Source: Microthrixaceae bacterium (GTDB lineage Bacteria; Actinomycetota; Acidimicrobiia; Acidimicrobiales; Microtrichaceae). From it: a stretch of DNA of 62,871 bases. Location of the stretch: the NCBI GenBank assembly GCA_023958095.1, contig JAMLGJ010000020.1, positions 1 to 62,871 on the forward strand. The letters are read 5' to 3'. Shown one piece after another: positions 1 through 8,226 of this stretch. The number at the start of each line of letters is the position of its first letter. Within the stretch, counting starts at the first letter, position 1. The notes below the pieces were generated by a model. It saw only the letters and a list, made by a program, of their open reading frames with translations, had not been told where the DNA came from and searched no databases. A program made the translations under genes and the position numbers.

Positions 1-60
1 TGGGGGGGGGCCCCCCCCCCCCCCCCCACACAACACACAACACGGCCGGGCGCGAGAACG
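1..60. other. Low-complexity contig end
   Basis: A run of G is followed directly by about 17 C and then an AC-only stretch. This has neither the composition nor the coding character of the rest of the window and looks like a sequencing or assembly artefact at a contig end. Nothing biological should be read from it. Confidence 0.75.
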
Positions 61-79
61 CGGCCGGGTGGGGTGCTGC

Positions 80-718
80 TCAGGCGATCCTGCGGTAGAC
101 CCGCTGCGTGGTGACCTCGGGTACCTCCGCGTAGAGCCCGGTGGCCTTCGTGTCGAGCAGCTCGAGCCAGTCGGCGTGCCCCGCCAGGGCGGCCCTGGAT
201 TCCTCCAGCGAATCGATGCTCGGATAGGTGGTAACCCATCCGACCCCTCCGTAGGGTCCCGCCACCGCGGTGCCGAACACGGTGGGACGACCTGTGATCC
301 GCTGCGCGGTCTGGGCGATCTCGACCCCCATGGCGATGCCACGGGCTGCCTCTCCACCGGCCAGCACGGCGCGCACCGAGGTCGCGTACTCGAAGTCGCC
401 TCCGGCATCCTCGGGCACCTGCAGCAGCTCCATGACGGAGTCGTCGGCCGGAGCGCGGAGGAACCGGGCGCCGGCGTCGGCCCCCGCCGCGTATTCGTCG
501 CTGGCCATCAGGACCTCGTTGGCGGCAACCAGTTCCGACAGGGAGTCGACCACGGTGGTCCACGCGATCGTTCCGAGAGCTGGTGAGAACACCTGTGAGT
601 TGAGGGAGACGTCGAGTCCGCTGAGCCGGTTGACCCGCTCGGTCTGTTCGATGGCCCAGGCCATCGCCCCCCTGAAGTCGCCCATTTCGAGCTGGGCGTG
701 GCGTGAGAACAGGTACAT
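80..718 (-). CDS. Dimeric alpha/beta-barrel-like protein
   Basis: A 212-residue soluble protein with no signal peptide or membrane segment. I do not recognise it for certain. The two halves look like repeats of a small ferredoxin-like fold: an N-terminal strand (MYLFSRHAQL), a helix, and a second-half strand containing GGVGWVTTYPS, followed by a helix of the LEESRAALAGHADWLEL type. That layout is seen in NIPSNAP-like and antibiotic-monooxygenase-like dimeric alpha/beta-barrel proteins, so the family is an inference. The ATG at 718 was chosen because the open frame upstream of it is Arg/Pro-rich and has no coding character. A CRP-like palindrome lies about 80 nt upstream, so the gene may be controlled by a CRP/FNR-family regulator. 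Confidence 0.7.
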   Translation of the reverse strand: MYLFSRHAQLEMGDFRGAMAWAIEQTERVNRLSGLDVSLNSQVFSPALGTIAWTTVVDSLSELVAANEVLMASDEYAAGADAGARFLRAPADDSVMELLQVPEDAGGDFEYATSVRAVLAGGEAARGIAMGVEIAQTAQRITGRPTVFGTAVAGPYGGVGWVTTYPSIDSLEESRAALAGHADWLELLDTKATGLYAEVPEVTTQRVYRRIA

Positions 719-798
719 GGGAACCCCCCGGGTTCGGTCGGTACCCGACCCGGTGCCAGGCACCTGTTCGACCGTCGCGCCGATGCGCCGGGCGCACA

Positions 799-814
799 AT
801 GTGACGCGCGTCAC
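799..814. promoter_or_regulatory. CRP/FNR-type palindromic operator
   Basis: TGTGACGCGCGTCACG contains the perfect 14-bp palindrome GTGACGCGCGTCAC (800-813) and matches TGTGA-N6-TCACA at nine of ten defined positions. It lies 81 bp upstream of the minus-strand start at 718, in the gap after the fasciclin gene. A CRP/GlxR-like regulator is the natural candidate; this is inferred from the motif only. Confidence 0.55.
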
Positions 815-860
815 GATGGCTTGCTCCTCGCTCCTGCGAGGCGCTGGATCCACGCGAATG

Positions 861-895
861 GGGGGTGGTCCCGGAACCGGTCCGGAACCACCCCC
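861..895. terminator. Stem-loop downstream of the fasciclin gene
   Basis: A 15-nt arm (861-875) pairs with 881-895 with one mismatch, around a 5-nt loop. It sits just past the stop of the minus-strand fasciclin gene. There is no T-run on either strand, so it is either an actinobacterial-type terminator or an mRNA-end stabiliser. Confidence 0.5.
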
Positions 896-944
896 TCTCC
901 ACCCGGCATCCGCACGATGGCGGGCAGGACGTCCCCGGGTCCGC

Positions 945-1613
945 TCAGAGGTCGGCGGGTCGCAGCACGAAGGCGATGCCGTGGGCGATCTGCGGGTTCC
1001 CCTTGTTGATGTCGAGCTTGGACGGCACGAGGAACGGGTCCCAGTCGTTGGGGTCCTGATCACCGAGCACGACCCACTTCCAGGCGGGCACGAGCGGGTT
1101 GACCTCGATGTCGCCTCCCTGCGCGGTTTCGAGCAGGGTGCCCCGGGGGACGTTGGCGGCCGTGTCGGAGTCGATGGTCGCCCCCGGCACGACGTGGTAG
1201 AGCAGGACGGTCTCGATGGTGTCCACCCCGAGCGAGGCGACCGCGTCGAAGACCTTCTGCTCCTTGACGGTGAAGAACCCGTAGTACTTGCCGGTCAGGT
1301 CACCCACGAGAGCCCAGAACGCCCGGTCGTTCGGCACGAAGGCGGTGAGCGGCACGTCGCCCCGGGTGAGCAGCCCGACCGGTGAGTCGGGCTTCTCGGC
1401 CAGCACGGCCAGCACCGCCTGGGTCACGATGTCGAAGTCATAGGAGTTGCGGTCGAAGGTGTCGCCGTCCGAGAGCAGCACCTCTGCCAGTGACGTGCTG
1501 GGTGCGGGCTCCGGAGCGGACTCCTGTGCTCCCGCTGTCGGTGCAGCGAAGGCAGCTCCTGCCACCAGCCCCGTTGCGGCCACCAGGCCGGCGATCGTGT
1601 TGCGGATTCCCAT
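945..1613 (-). CDS. Secreted fasciclin (FAS1) domain protein
   Basis: A 222-residue exported protein. Residues 1-28 form a signal peptide (short charged start, hydrophobic core, then APTAGAQ with a likely cleavage after an AxA-type site). A single FAS1 domain follows: the segment DVPLTAFVPNDRAFWALV matches the conserved H1 box (TvFAPtdeAF), LLYHVVPGATIDSD matches the H2/YH motif, and the C-terminus ends with the typical G-IAFVLRP strand. FAS1 proteins act in adhesion or cell-surface interactions; the partner here is unknown. The ATG at 1613 is used because it begins the signal peptide, while upstream in-frame codons give only an Arg-rich tail. It is probably a single-gene unit ending at the stem-loop at 861-895. 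Confidence 0.88.
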   Translation of the reverse strand: MGIRNTIAGLVAATGLVAGAAFAAPTAGAQESAPEPAPSTSLAEVLLSDGDTFDRNSYDFDIVTQAVLAVLAEKPDSPVGLLTRGDVPLTAFVPNDRAFWALVGDLTGKYYGFFTVKEQKVFDAVASLGVDTIETVLLYHVVPGATIDSDTAANVPRGTLLETAQGGDIEVNPLVPAWKWVVLGDQDPNDWDPFLVPSKLDINKGNPQIAHGIAFVLRPADL

Positions 1614-1750
1614 TGCTCGAACCTCCCGAGGTCTGCCGCTGGGTCCCCCCACCGGCGATCCGCACCGTCTGCACGGATCGGGTAGGTGTTCGCAGCCGCG
1701 GTTGCCCCGGATTGGTGGCGATCGGGATTCCTCGTGTCAGCTCGTGAGTG

Positions 1751-1795
1751 GCGCACCCCAGCGACTCGGGTTGGGGCCTCGAGTCACTGGGTGCA
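1751..1795. terminator. Stem-loop downstream of glpX
   Basis: The arm starting at 1753 (GCACCCCAGCGACTCG) pairs with the arm ending at 1795 (CGAGTCACTGGGTGC), with one bulge and one mismatch, around a short GC-rich loop. It lies about 40 nt beyond the stop of minus-strand glpX and is its probable terminator. No T-run follows. Confidence 0.5.
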
Positions 1796-1831
1796 CTCGC
1801 TTCGCACCCGTGCCCCGAGTGCGGCGGCGGA

Positions 1832-2818
1832 TCAGTCCTCGGGGATCTCGGGCTTCCAGGGCAGCTTCTCGGCGCGGTGGCGGGCATCGATGAGACGGAC
1901 CGTGCCGGAGCTCGAGCGCATCACGAGCGACTGCGTGGTCGCCCCGCCGCGCTCGAAGTGGACCCCCTGCAGGAGGTTGCCGTCGGTGATGCCCGTCGCT
2001 GCGAAGAAGCAGTTGTCTCCCGCCACGAGGTCGTCGGTGCCGAGCACCCGGTCCAGGTCGTAGCCGGCTTCCTCGGCCGCCTGGCGCTCGGAGTCGTTGC
2101 GGGGCCAGAGACGCCCGACCTGCTCACCCCCCATGCACTTGAGTGCAGCCGCCGCGATCACACCCTCGGGGGTGCCACCGATGCCGAAGAGGACATCCAC
2201 GCCCGAGTCCGGCCAGGCCGTTGCGATCGCCCCGGCCACGTCACCGTCGCCGATGAGGCGGATCCGGGATCCGGTGCGGCGGATCTCGGCGACGAGGTCC
2301 TCGTGGCGGGGGCGATCGAGCACCGTCGCAGTCACTTCCGACACGGCGATCCCCTTCGCCTCGGCGATCGCGTGCAGGTTGTCGCCGACGCTCGCGTTGA
2401 GGTCGATCGCCCCCTTGGCCTCGGGGCCGACGGCGATCTTGTCCATGTACACACAAGGGCCGGGGTCGAACATCGTTCCCTTCTCGGACACCGCGATCAC
2501 GGCGACCGCTCCGCCACGTCCCTTGGAGGTGAGGGTCGTGCCATCGATGGGGTCGACCGCGATGTCCACCTCGGGCCCGGTGCCGTCGCCGACCACCTCG
2601 CCGTTGAACAGCATCGGGGCCTCGTCCTTCTCACCCTCGCCGATGATGACCGTGCCGGTCATCGAAACGGTGCCGAGGATGAGGCGCATGGCGTCCACCG
2701 CGGCGCCGTCGGCACCTTCCTTGTCGCCCCGTCCGACCCAGCGGGACGCCGCGAGTGCAGCGGCCTCGGTGGTGCGGGCCAGTTCTAGTGCGAGGTTCCT
2801 GTCGGGAGCGCTGGTCAT
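1832..2818 (-). CDS. glpX: Fructose-1,6-bisphosphatase, class II (GlpX)
   Basis: A 328-residue cytoplasmic enzyme that hydrolyses fructose-1,6-bisphosphate to fructose-6-phosphate in gluconeogenesis. The class II signature is clear: [10 protein letters not shown] at residues 60-69 and the metal/substrate motif DPIDGTT at 89-95, followed by TSKGRGGAV. Full length is normal for GlpX (about 320-340 residues). In actinobacteria class II enzymes are usually the main FBPase. The start ATG at 2818 has a TAGGTT -10 hexamer (minus strand, 2826-2831) 7 nt upstream, so the transcript is probably leaderless. It is transcribed divergently from the duplicated-domain gene that begins at 2875. Confidence 0.97.
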   Translation of the reverse strand: MTSAPDRNLALELARTTEAAALAASRWVGRGDKEGADGAAVDAMRLILGTVSMTGTVIIGEGEKDEAPMLFNGEVVGDGTGPEVDIAVDPIDGTTLTSKGRGGAVAVIAVSEKGTMFDPGPCVYMDKIAVGPEAKGAIDLNASVGDNLHAIAEAKGIAVSEVTATVLDRPRHEDLVAEIRRTGSRIRLIGDGDVAGAIATAWPDSGVDVLFGIGGTPEGVIAAAALKCMGGEQVGRLWPRNDSERQAAEEAGYDLDRVLGTDDLVAGDNCFFAATGITDGNLLQGVHFERGGATTQSLVMRSSSGTVRLIDARHRAEKLPWKPEIPED

Positions 2819-2825
2819 GGCGCGA

Positions 2826-2831
2826 AACCTA
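2826..2831 (-). promoter_or_regulatory. -10 element of glpX
   Basis: TAGGTT on the minus strand, 7 nt before the glpX ATG. No clear -35 element was seen. Confidence 0.45.
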
Positions 2832-2874
2832 CCCGTTTGGCGAGATCTGCGACGAAACGTGCAAGCATTGCGCG

Positions 2875-3741
2875 GTGAGCGACGATCCTGCCCCGAAGGA
2901 TGCCCGAGACAGCCCTTCGGCTGCCGGTCCGGGACCCTCCGGTGCGGCCTCCGCCGGCGGTTCGCACGTCGCCGGCACGGGTGCGCAGCCAGCCGGCGCG
3001 ATCGAGTACGACTGCAGCCCGTGGGCACAGGAGACCCGCCTGGTTCTGCGGTCCCTGGTCGCGGAGTCGTCGGTGCCGCATGCCTGGGAGGGCACGGTTC
3101 TGGTGGTGCCCGGCGCGTTCGAGGACTCGGTGGACGAGCTGGTCGAGGCCGCGCTGTCGACCGCGCGCTCGTCGATCGGAACCAGCCGGGAGACCGTCGC
3201 CTACGCGCTGTGGGACTTCTCCGCAGCATCGCAGAACCGCCTCGTCGACTCGCTGGTGGAGGCCCGGATCCCCCACGCATGGGATGCCGAGGGTGACCTC
3301 GTGGTCCACGACGACGACGCCGAGGAGGTCGAGGGCCTCATCGATGCCCTGGGCGACCCGGACGGTGGCGACGACCTGGACGGACTGGAGCTGCACGAGC
3401 GTCTGAGCGAGCTGTTCGTCTCGGCGGACCGCCTCGTGCGGGATCCCGCGGACGCCAAGGCGCTCCGAGCCGCCCGCACCGCCTACGAGTCGGTCTCGGG
3501 TGCCTCGGTGCCCTTCGGGGTGGACCGGGAGCAGTGGCTCACGCTGCACCGGCTGGTCGAGGACCTGTTCGCGGCGCTCGGAGCCGTCGGGGAGTCCCCG
3601 GAGGAACGACTCGAGCAGCCGGCGGACCCGGGTGACCCGGAGGACGGATCCGGGCGGGACCGGCTCGACGCGGAGGTGTCCGGGCAACGACCCCGTGACC
3701 GTGCGGCGGCACTGCGCGACCTCCTCAGGAGCTTCGTCTGA
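2875..3741 (+). CDS. Protein with two tandem DUF2007-like domains
   Basis: A 288-residue cytoplasmic protein of unknown function. After an Ala/Gly/Pro-rich N-terminus, two related segments follow each other. The first (about residues 40-95) contains [19 protein letters not shown]; the second (about 105-160) contains [19 protein letters not shown]. Both share the pattern RLV-x-SLVE-x3-PHAW-x-G-LVV followed by an acidic helix. This resembles the small DUF2007 'putative signal-transducing' fold (strand, helix picking out a sub-unit, IPH strand), here duplicated within one chain. The C-terminal 110 residues are helical and acidic. The GTG at 2875 is used because upstream codons run into the glpX promoter. 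The downstream J-domain gene starts 14 nt later, so the two are probably co-transcribed. Confidence 0.75.
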   Translation: MSDDPAPKDARDSPSAAGPGPSGAASAGGSHVAGTGAQPAGAIEYDCSPWAQETRLVLRSLVAESSVPHAWEGTVLVVPGAFEDSVDELVEAALSTARSSIGTSRETVAYALWDFSAASQNRLVDSLVEARIPHAWDAEGDLVVHDDDAEEVEGLIDALGDPDGGDDLDGLELHERLSELFVSADRLVRDPADAKALRAARTAYESVSGASVPFGVDREQWLTLHRLVEDLFAALGAVGESPEERLEQPADPGDPEDGSGRDRLDAEVSGQRPRDRAAALRDLLRSFV

Positions 3742-3755
3742 CCTACGGTTCCACG

Positions 3756-4478
3756 ATGGTCGTGGCGGAGTTCGAGGCCTTCTTCTCGAGACCGGTCGCA
3801 CCGACGCGCCGCATCGCACTGGGACGGTTCACGCTGCCCGACCGGGGTGTCGGCAATGCCGCCACGGCAGCGGCCTCGATGCTCCTCGGCGGGGTCCTCG
3901 CCGACTCGGCCGGGAACCTCGACGACGACGAGCTGTCGGAGCTGCACCGCCTCATCGACGACGTGGAACACCGGCGGCGCATCGCCCAACCTCGCATGAG
4001 GCACCGGCTCCAGACCGACCGGGTGGGCCTCAGGCGTTCCACGAACCGGTTGTTCAGGGGAACCGGCGGGTCGTTGACCCTGCGCGTCGACCAGACGAAC
4101 GGCACCCGCGCGCAGCACGCCCTGGCGGCGGTCTACTGCGCCGAGTCCCTCGGCGACGAGCAGCTGCGCACGGTCGCCGCAGCCATGCGCGTCGGTCTGG
4201 AGTGGGCCGGTGGAACCAACGAGGACCTCCTGGCGGTGCTGCGTGGTGGCCGCTGGCACCAGCGGGGAACCGCGGTCCCTCCGGTCACCGACCCGGTGGC
4301 CTGGGCGCTCGAGACGCTCGAGCTGGAGACCCCCGACGGCCGGCCGCCACGCCGTGAGATCCAACGCGCGTTCCGCAACGCGCTGCGCGGCGCGCACCCG
4401 GACCACGGGGCACCCCTCGACGGTGCGGCGGAACGCATCGCCGAACTCGACAGCGCCCGGCGGATCCTGCTGGGCTGA
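3756..4478 (+). CDS. Protein with C-terminal J-domain-like segment
   Basis: A 240-residue soluble protein. Residues about 1-190 are a helical region that I do not recognise. The last 41 residues look like a truncated J-domain: a helix II-like stretch REIQRAFRNALRGA, then the invariant HPD tripeptide at residues 214-216, then a helix III-like stretch ending ARRILLG. The HPD motif is what stimulates the ATPase of Hsp70 (DnaK) in J-proteins, so a co-chaperone or DnaK-recruiting role is possible. A J-domain at the C-terminus is less usual than at the N-terminus. It lies 14 nt after the duplicated-domain gene and 4 nt before the hydrolase gene, which suggests an operon of three. Confidence 0.72.
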   Translation: MVVAEFEAFFSRPVAPTRRIALGRFTLPDRGVGNAATAAASMLLGGVLADSAGNLDDDELSELHRLIDDVEHRRRIAQPRMRHRLQTDRVGLRRSTNRLFRGTGGSLTLRVDQTNGTRAQHALAAVYCAESLGDEQLRTVAAAMRVGLEWAGGTNEDLLAVLRGGRWHQRGTAVPPVTDPVAWALETLELETPDGRPPRREIQRAFRNALRGAHPDHGAPLDGAAERIAELDSARRILLG

Positions 4479-4482
4479 GGTG

Positions 4483-5079
4483 ATGCCACCTCGCCGCCGA
4501 CCCAAGGATCCCGCAGCCCTGGTGTTGTGGCCCGGTGCGGGCACCGATGCCCGCCACCCGTCGCTCCTCGCGATCGCGGAGGGGATACCCGAGTTGCCGG
4601 TGCACCTCCTGGACTTCCCCTACCGGCGGGAGGGCCGCCGTGCGCCCGACCGCGCCCCGAAGCTCATCGCGTCGATCGGGGAGGAGACGTCGCGGATCGC
4701 CGAGGAGATGGGCCTCGATCCCGTGCAACTCGTCATCGGGGGGCGCTCCATGGGGGGACGCATGTGCTCGATGGCCGTGGCCGCGGGCCTGCGGGCGGCC
4801 GGCGTGGTCCTGATCGCCTACCCGTTGCACCCGCCGGGCAGGCCCGAGAAGCTCCGCACCGAACACCTGGGCGACCTGCGCGTGCCGAACCTCTGGTTGT
4901 GCGGCGACCGTGACCCGTTCGGGACGCCGGAGGAGACCGCTGCTGCCCAGGAGCTGGTCGCCGGCCCGGTGACCGCCAGGACCCTTCGCGGACGCCACGA
5001 CCTCGCCGGTGCCGATGACCGGATCATCGCGGAGATCCGCGACTGGCTCGGCCTGCGGAGGCGGCCCGCTCCTCGTTGA
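4483..5079 (+). CDS. Alpha/beta hydrolase, KANL3/TEX30-like
   Basis: A 198-residue alpha/beta hydrolase without signal peptide. A plausible catalytic triad is visible: nucleophile Ser89 in GGRSMGGR, Asp144 in GDRDPFG and His172 in GRHDLAG. Size and motif spacing fit the small KANL3/TEX30 or dienelactone-hydrolase-like hydrolases; the substrate is unknown. ATG at 4483 is preferred, with a GTG at 4480 immediately before it. The last 56 nt overlap the 3' end of the convergent MFS gene, an unusually long sense-antisense coding overlap. Confidence 0.85.
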   Translation: MPPRRRPKDPAALVLWPGAGTDARHPSLLAIAEGIPELPVHLLDFPYRREGRRAPDRAPKLIASIGEETSRIAEEMGLDPVQLVIGGRSMGGRMCSMAVAAGLRAAGVVLIAYPLHPPGRPEKLRTEHLGDLRVPNLWLCGDRDPFGTPEETAAAQELVAGPVTARTLRGRHDLAGADDRIIAEIRDWLGLRRRPAPR

Positions 5080-6562
5080 GTTCCTCGAGTTCGATCCCGG
5101 AGGTCTCCGGCACCCGCAGTGCGAGCGCTGCACCGACCAGGGGTCCGATCGCGAGCCACATGAAGGCGCTGCCGTAGCCGAGGCGGTCCACGAGCACTCC
5201 GGCCAGCAGCAGGCCGACCACCGAGCCCGCCGTTGCCACCGCACTCAGCGCCCCACGGGCGGTGCCGCGGCGCGCGGTGGGGAACATCTCGGGAGCGAGC
5301 ACGCCCAGGGCGGGCACCGAGATGGTTCCCAACGCCGCGGCGAGCGTGGCCGAGCTCCACATCGCCGCACCGCTGGTGGCGAAGAACAACGCCCCGAAGG
5401 TGCCCAGTGCGAGGAAGCCGGGCACGATGGCGGCACGTCTGCTGCGCCGGTCGGCGAGGCGTCCACCCAGCAGGATCCCGAAGAGCCCCGGGATGCTCGT
5501 CACCGCGATGAACAGGGTGATCCGGCTCCCCGCGAAGCCCTGGTCCACCCGTAGGTAGTCGTTCTGGAGCTGGGAGGAAGGTGCCACGAACGCGTTGAGC
5601 AGGAACAGCAGGACCCCGATGAACACGAAGCGCCGCGGGTCCACCCTGCGGGCACGGCCCTCGAAGCGGTCCCGCCGGATGAAGCGCTGGCTCTCGGGCA
5701 GGTGCCTCGCAGCGACGGCGAGCAGCGGCACACACACCAGGGCCACCGCGAACACCAGCCGCCAGCTTCCCGGGGAGATGTCCGCGAGGGGCAGGGCCAC
5801 CACCACCATCCCGGCGCCGAGGCCGTAGCTGAGCGCCCCCAGACCCTGGACGGCAGCCCGCGACCCGGCGGGTACCTGTTCCACGCTGAGCGTGTCGGAG
5901 GCCAACATGGCGGCGACGGCGAGGTTCCGTGCGACGGTCTGCAGCACGGCGAGCACCACGAGATCCGGTGCGAGCCCACAGGCCAGGGTCAACACGACCG
6001 CGGCGTAGGCGGACCAGAGGGCGACCCGGCGGCGTCCGACGCGGTCCGCCAGTGCCATGACCAGGATCGTGCCGACGGCTCCCAGCCGGGCCACGGCCAG
6101 GACCAGTGACTGCTCACCAGCGGTGCCATCACCCAGGTCTGCGGATATGAACGTGAGCACGTTGGTGAGGAAGGAGAACATCACCCCGCCCACCACGTGG
6201 AACAGGCACAACGCCGAGACGAGGCGGGCCTGTGTGGCATCCAGTCGGTCCGGCAGCGCCCATATGGGACTGCCGCGCAGGGGCGTCCCGCTGCGCAACG
6301 ACCGCAACGCCAGCAGGTGGAACAGCGGTGCGAACACCGGGATCGCCATGCGGAACCGGACCCGCTGGCTGACGCGGAAGCGCCCGGGGGCGACCGTTTC
6401 CCAGCACACCTGGCGGTCGTATGCCGCGAAGGGGCCGTGTGCACACGCGAAGCGTGCCCGGCCGCAATCCCCGAGGGGATCACCGGGTGCCTCGAGGAGC
6501 ACCTCGCGCACCAGTACGTCGTCGCGTGGCGACAACCGCGAGGCGAGCTCGGCGGCACCCAT
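5024..6562 (-). CDS. MFS transporter with cytoplasmic N-terminal domain
   Basis: A 512-residue major facilitator superfamily protein with about twelve predicted membrane helices. Residues about 1-95 are soluble and precede the first helix, which is longer than usual for this superfamily. The loop-2/3 signature appears as ADRVGRRRVALWSAY, and a second copy in the other half as GGRLADRRSRRAAI, both typical of MFS. Substrate unknown; sugar, metabolite or drug transport are all possible. ATG at 6562 follows an AGGAG ribosome site, but an in-frame GTG at 6586 lies 8 nt after a TAGGAT -10 hexamer and could be a leaderless start adding eight residues. It converges with the hydrolase gene and diverges from murA. 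Confidence 0.85.
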   Translation of the reverse strand: MGAAELASRLSPRDDVLVREVLLEAPGDPLGDCGRARFACAHGPFAAYDRQVCWETVAPGRFRVSQRVRFRMAIPVFAPLFHLLALRSLRSGTPLRGSPIWALPDRLDATQARLVSALCLFHVVGGVMFSFLTNVLTFISADLGDGTAGEQSLVLAVARLGAVGTILVMALADRVGRRRVALWSAYAAVVLTLACGLAPDLVVLAVLQTVARNLAVAAMLASDTLSVEQVPAGSRAAVQGLGALSYGLGAGMVVVALPLADISPGSWRLVFAVALVCVPLLAVAARHLPESQRFIRRDRFEGRARRVDPRRFVFIGVLLFLLNAFVAPSSQLQNDYLRVDQGFAGSRITLFIAVTSIPGLFGILLGGRLADRRSRRAAIVPGFLALGTFGALFFATSGAAMWSSATLAAALGTISVPALGVLAPEMFPTARRGTARGALSAVATAGSVVGLLLAGVLVDRLGYGSAFMWLAIGPLVGAALALRVPETSGIELEELNEERAASAGRASRGSPR

Positions 6563-6656
6563 CTCGGTCTCCTGGGGCCTGCCCACGGCGCCAGATCCTA
6601 GGGAGCCGCTGGCTCGCGTCCAGCCCCCGGGGTCACGGCCGCGCCGGGCCCTTCGC

Positions 6657-6662
6657 CATACT
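6657..6662 (+). promoter_or_regulatory. -10 element of murA
   Basis: CATACT ends 6 nt before the murA ATG, so the message would be leaderless. Confidence 0.4.
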
Positions 6663-6668
6663 TGTGCC

Positions 6669-7925
6669 ATGAGCCGCTACATGGTGAGCCGGTCGGGGCC
6701 GCTGAACGGGGAGGTCTCGATCAGCGGTGCCAAGAACTCGGCGCTCAAGTTGATGGCGGCCTGCATCCTTGCCGAGGGCACCCACACCCTCGACAACGTG
6801 CCCGACATCGCCGATGTCGCGCTCATGGCGGGGGTGCTCGAGGCGATCGGGCTCGAGGTGGAGCGCCCCGCTCCGGCTCGGATGGTGGTGCGCCACGAGG
6901 GTGGGCTGCAGCCCGAGGCACCGTACGAACTCGTGGAGCGGATGCGGGCCTCCACCGCAGTGCTGGGGCCGTTGCTCGCCACCGTGGGCGAGGCACGCGT
7001 GGCGATGCCCGGCGGTGACGACTTCGGTGCACGCCCGATCGACATGCACCTGTCGGGCCTCGAGTCCCTGGGTGCGACCTTCGAGCTGTCCCATGGCGAC
7101 ATATGCGGCACCGCCGAGCGCCTCGTGGGTGCGGAAATCGCGCTCGACTACCCGAGTGTCGGTGCCACCGAGAACCTGCTCATGGCCGCAGTGCGCGCCG
7201 AGGGCCACACGACGATCCTCAACGCGGCGCGCGAGCCGGAGATAGCGGACCTGGCCGCGTTCCTGAACCGGATGGGTGCCACGGTGCTGGGTGCGGGCAC
7301 CTCGCGCATCGACATCGAGGGTGTCGAGGAGCTGCGGGCGGTGAGCCACTCGGTGGTGCCCGACCGCCTGGAGGTCGCCACGTTCCTGGCCGCCCTGGCG
7401 GTCAGCGGCGGGGAGTTGGTCCTGCGCAACACCCGCGCCGACCACATCGAGTTGCTGATCGAACGCATGGGTGCGATGGGGGTGCGCATCTCCCCCGAGG
7501 GAGATGGGCTGTGGGCGATGTGCAGGGGGCGTCCTCACGCCACCTCACTCGTCACACTGCCGTACCCGGGGCTCGCCACGGACTTCCTGCCGTTGCTCGT
7601 GGCGGTGCTCTGTGTTGCCGACGGAACCAGCTTCGCGACCGAGAACGTCTTCGCGGGGCGCTTCGGCTACGTCGGTGAGTTGGCCCGCATGGGGGCCCGG
7701 ATCACCGTGGAGGACCACCATCTCGTGATCGAGGGGGTGGAGAGCCTCTCGGGGGCCCCGGTGCGTGCGCCGGACATCCGTGCGGGTGCCGCCCTGCTGG
7801 TGGCCGGGTTGTGCGCCGAGGGCACCACCGAGGTCCACGGCGGCGAGCACATCGACAGGGGCTACGAGGCGATCCACGACAAGCTGACGGCCCTGGGGGC
7901 GCATGTGGAGCGCCTCGAGACGTGA
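6669..7925 (+). CDS. murA: UDP-N-acetylglucosamine 1-carboxyvinyltransferase (MurA)
   Basis: A 418-residue cytoplasmic enzyme for the first committed step of peptidoglycan synthesis, transferring enolpyruvate from PEP to UDP-GlcNAc. The family features are present: SGAKNSALK with the conserved Lys22, the RPIDMHLSGL segment after the catalytic loop, and full length. The catalytic loop reads PGGDDFGARP, with Asp117 where Escherichia coli has Cys115. In the family this Cys-to-Asp change, known from mycobacteria and chlamydiae, keeps activity but removes the site that fosfomycin alkylates. Intrinsic fosfomycin resistance is therefore predicted. The downstream NifU-like gene begins 25 nt later. 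Confidence 0.96.
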   Translation: MSRYMVSRSGPLNGEVSISGAKNSALKLMAACILAEGTHTLDNVPDIADVALMAGVLEAIGLEVERPAPARMVVRHEGGLQPEAPYELVERMRASTAVLGPLLATVGEARVAMPGGDDFGARPIDMHLSGLESLGATFELSHGDICGTAERLVGAEIALDYPSVGATENLLMAAVRAEGHTTILNAAREPEIADLAAFLNRMGATVLGAGTSRIDIEGVEELRAVSHSVVPDRLEVATFLAALAVSGGELVLRNTRADHIELLIERMGAMGVRISPEGDGLWAMCRGRPHATSLVTLPYPGLATDFLPLLVAVLCVADGTSFATENVFAGRFGYVGELARMGARITVEDHHLVIEGVESLSGAPVRAPDIRAGAALLVAGLCAEGTTEVHGGEHIDRGYEAIHDKLTALGAHVERLET

Positions 7926-7950
7926 CCTAGCCTTGGACCCCGGAGCGACC

Positions 7951-8226
7951 ATGGACGACCCAGCCCCACAGCCGCCGGCCGGCCCCGACCCCGCAGCGGT
8001 CGAGGAGGTCATCGAGATCATGCGACCGGTCATACAGGCCGACGGTGGCGACATCGAGCTCGTAGGTACCGACGCCGAGACCGGGGTGGTGACCGTGCGG
8101 CTGCAGGGGGCGTGCGTGAGCTGTCCGGCCTCGACGGTGACGATGAAGGCCGGCATCGAGCGGATCATGAAGGACCGGGTCCCTGCTGTGACCGCGGTCG
8201 TGCAACCGGACGACGTTCTCCAGTGA
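7951..8226 (+). CDS. NifU-like C-terminal domain (iron-sulfur scaffold)
   Basis: A 91-residue protein consisting almost entirely of one NifU C-terminal (Nfu) domain. It has the family segment RPVIQADGGDIELV and the cluster-binding CxxC pair Cys55 and Cys58 in GACVSCPAS. Such domains bind a bridging [4Fe-4S] cluster and pass it to target enzymes. The final TGA overlaps the GTG start of the MeaB-type GTPase gene (GTGA), so translation of the two is probably coupled. A cysteine desulfurase occurs in the window at 29577, but not next to this gene. Confidence 0.93.
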   Translation: MDDPAPQPPAGPDPAAVEEVIEIMRPVIQADGGDIELVGTDAETGVVTVRLQGACVSCPASTVTMKAGIERIMKDRVPAVTAVVQPDDVLQ

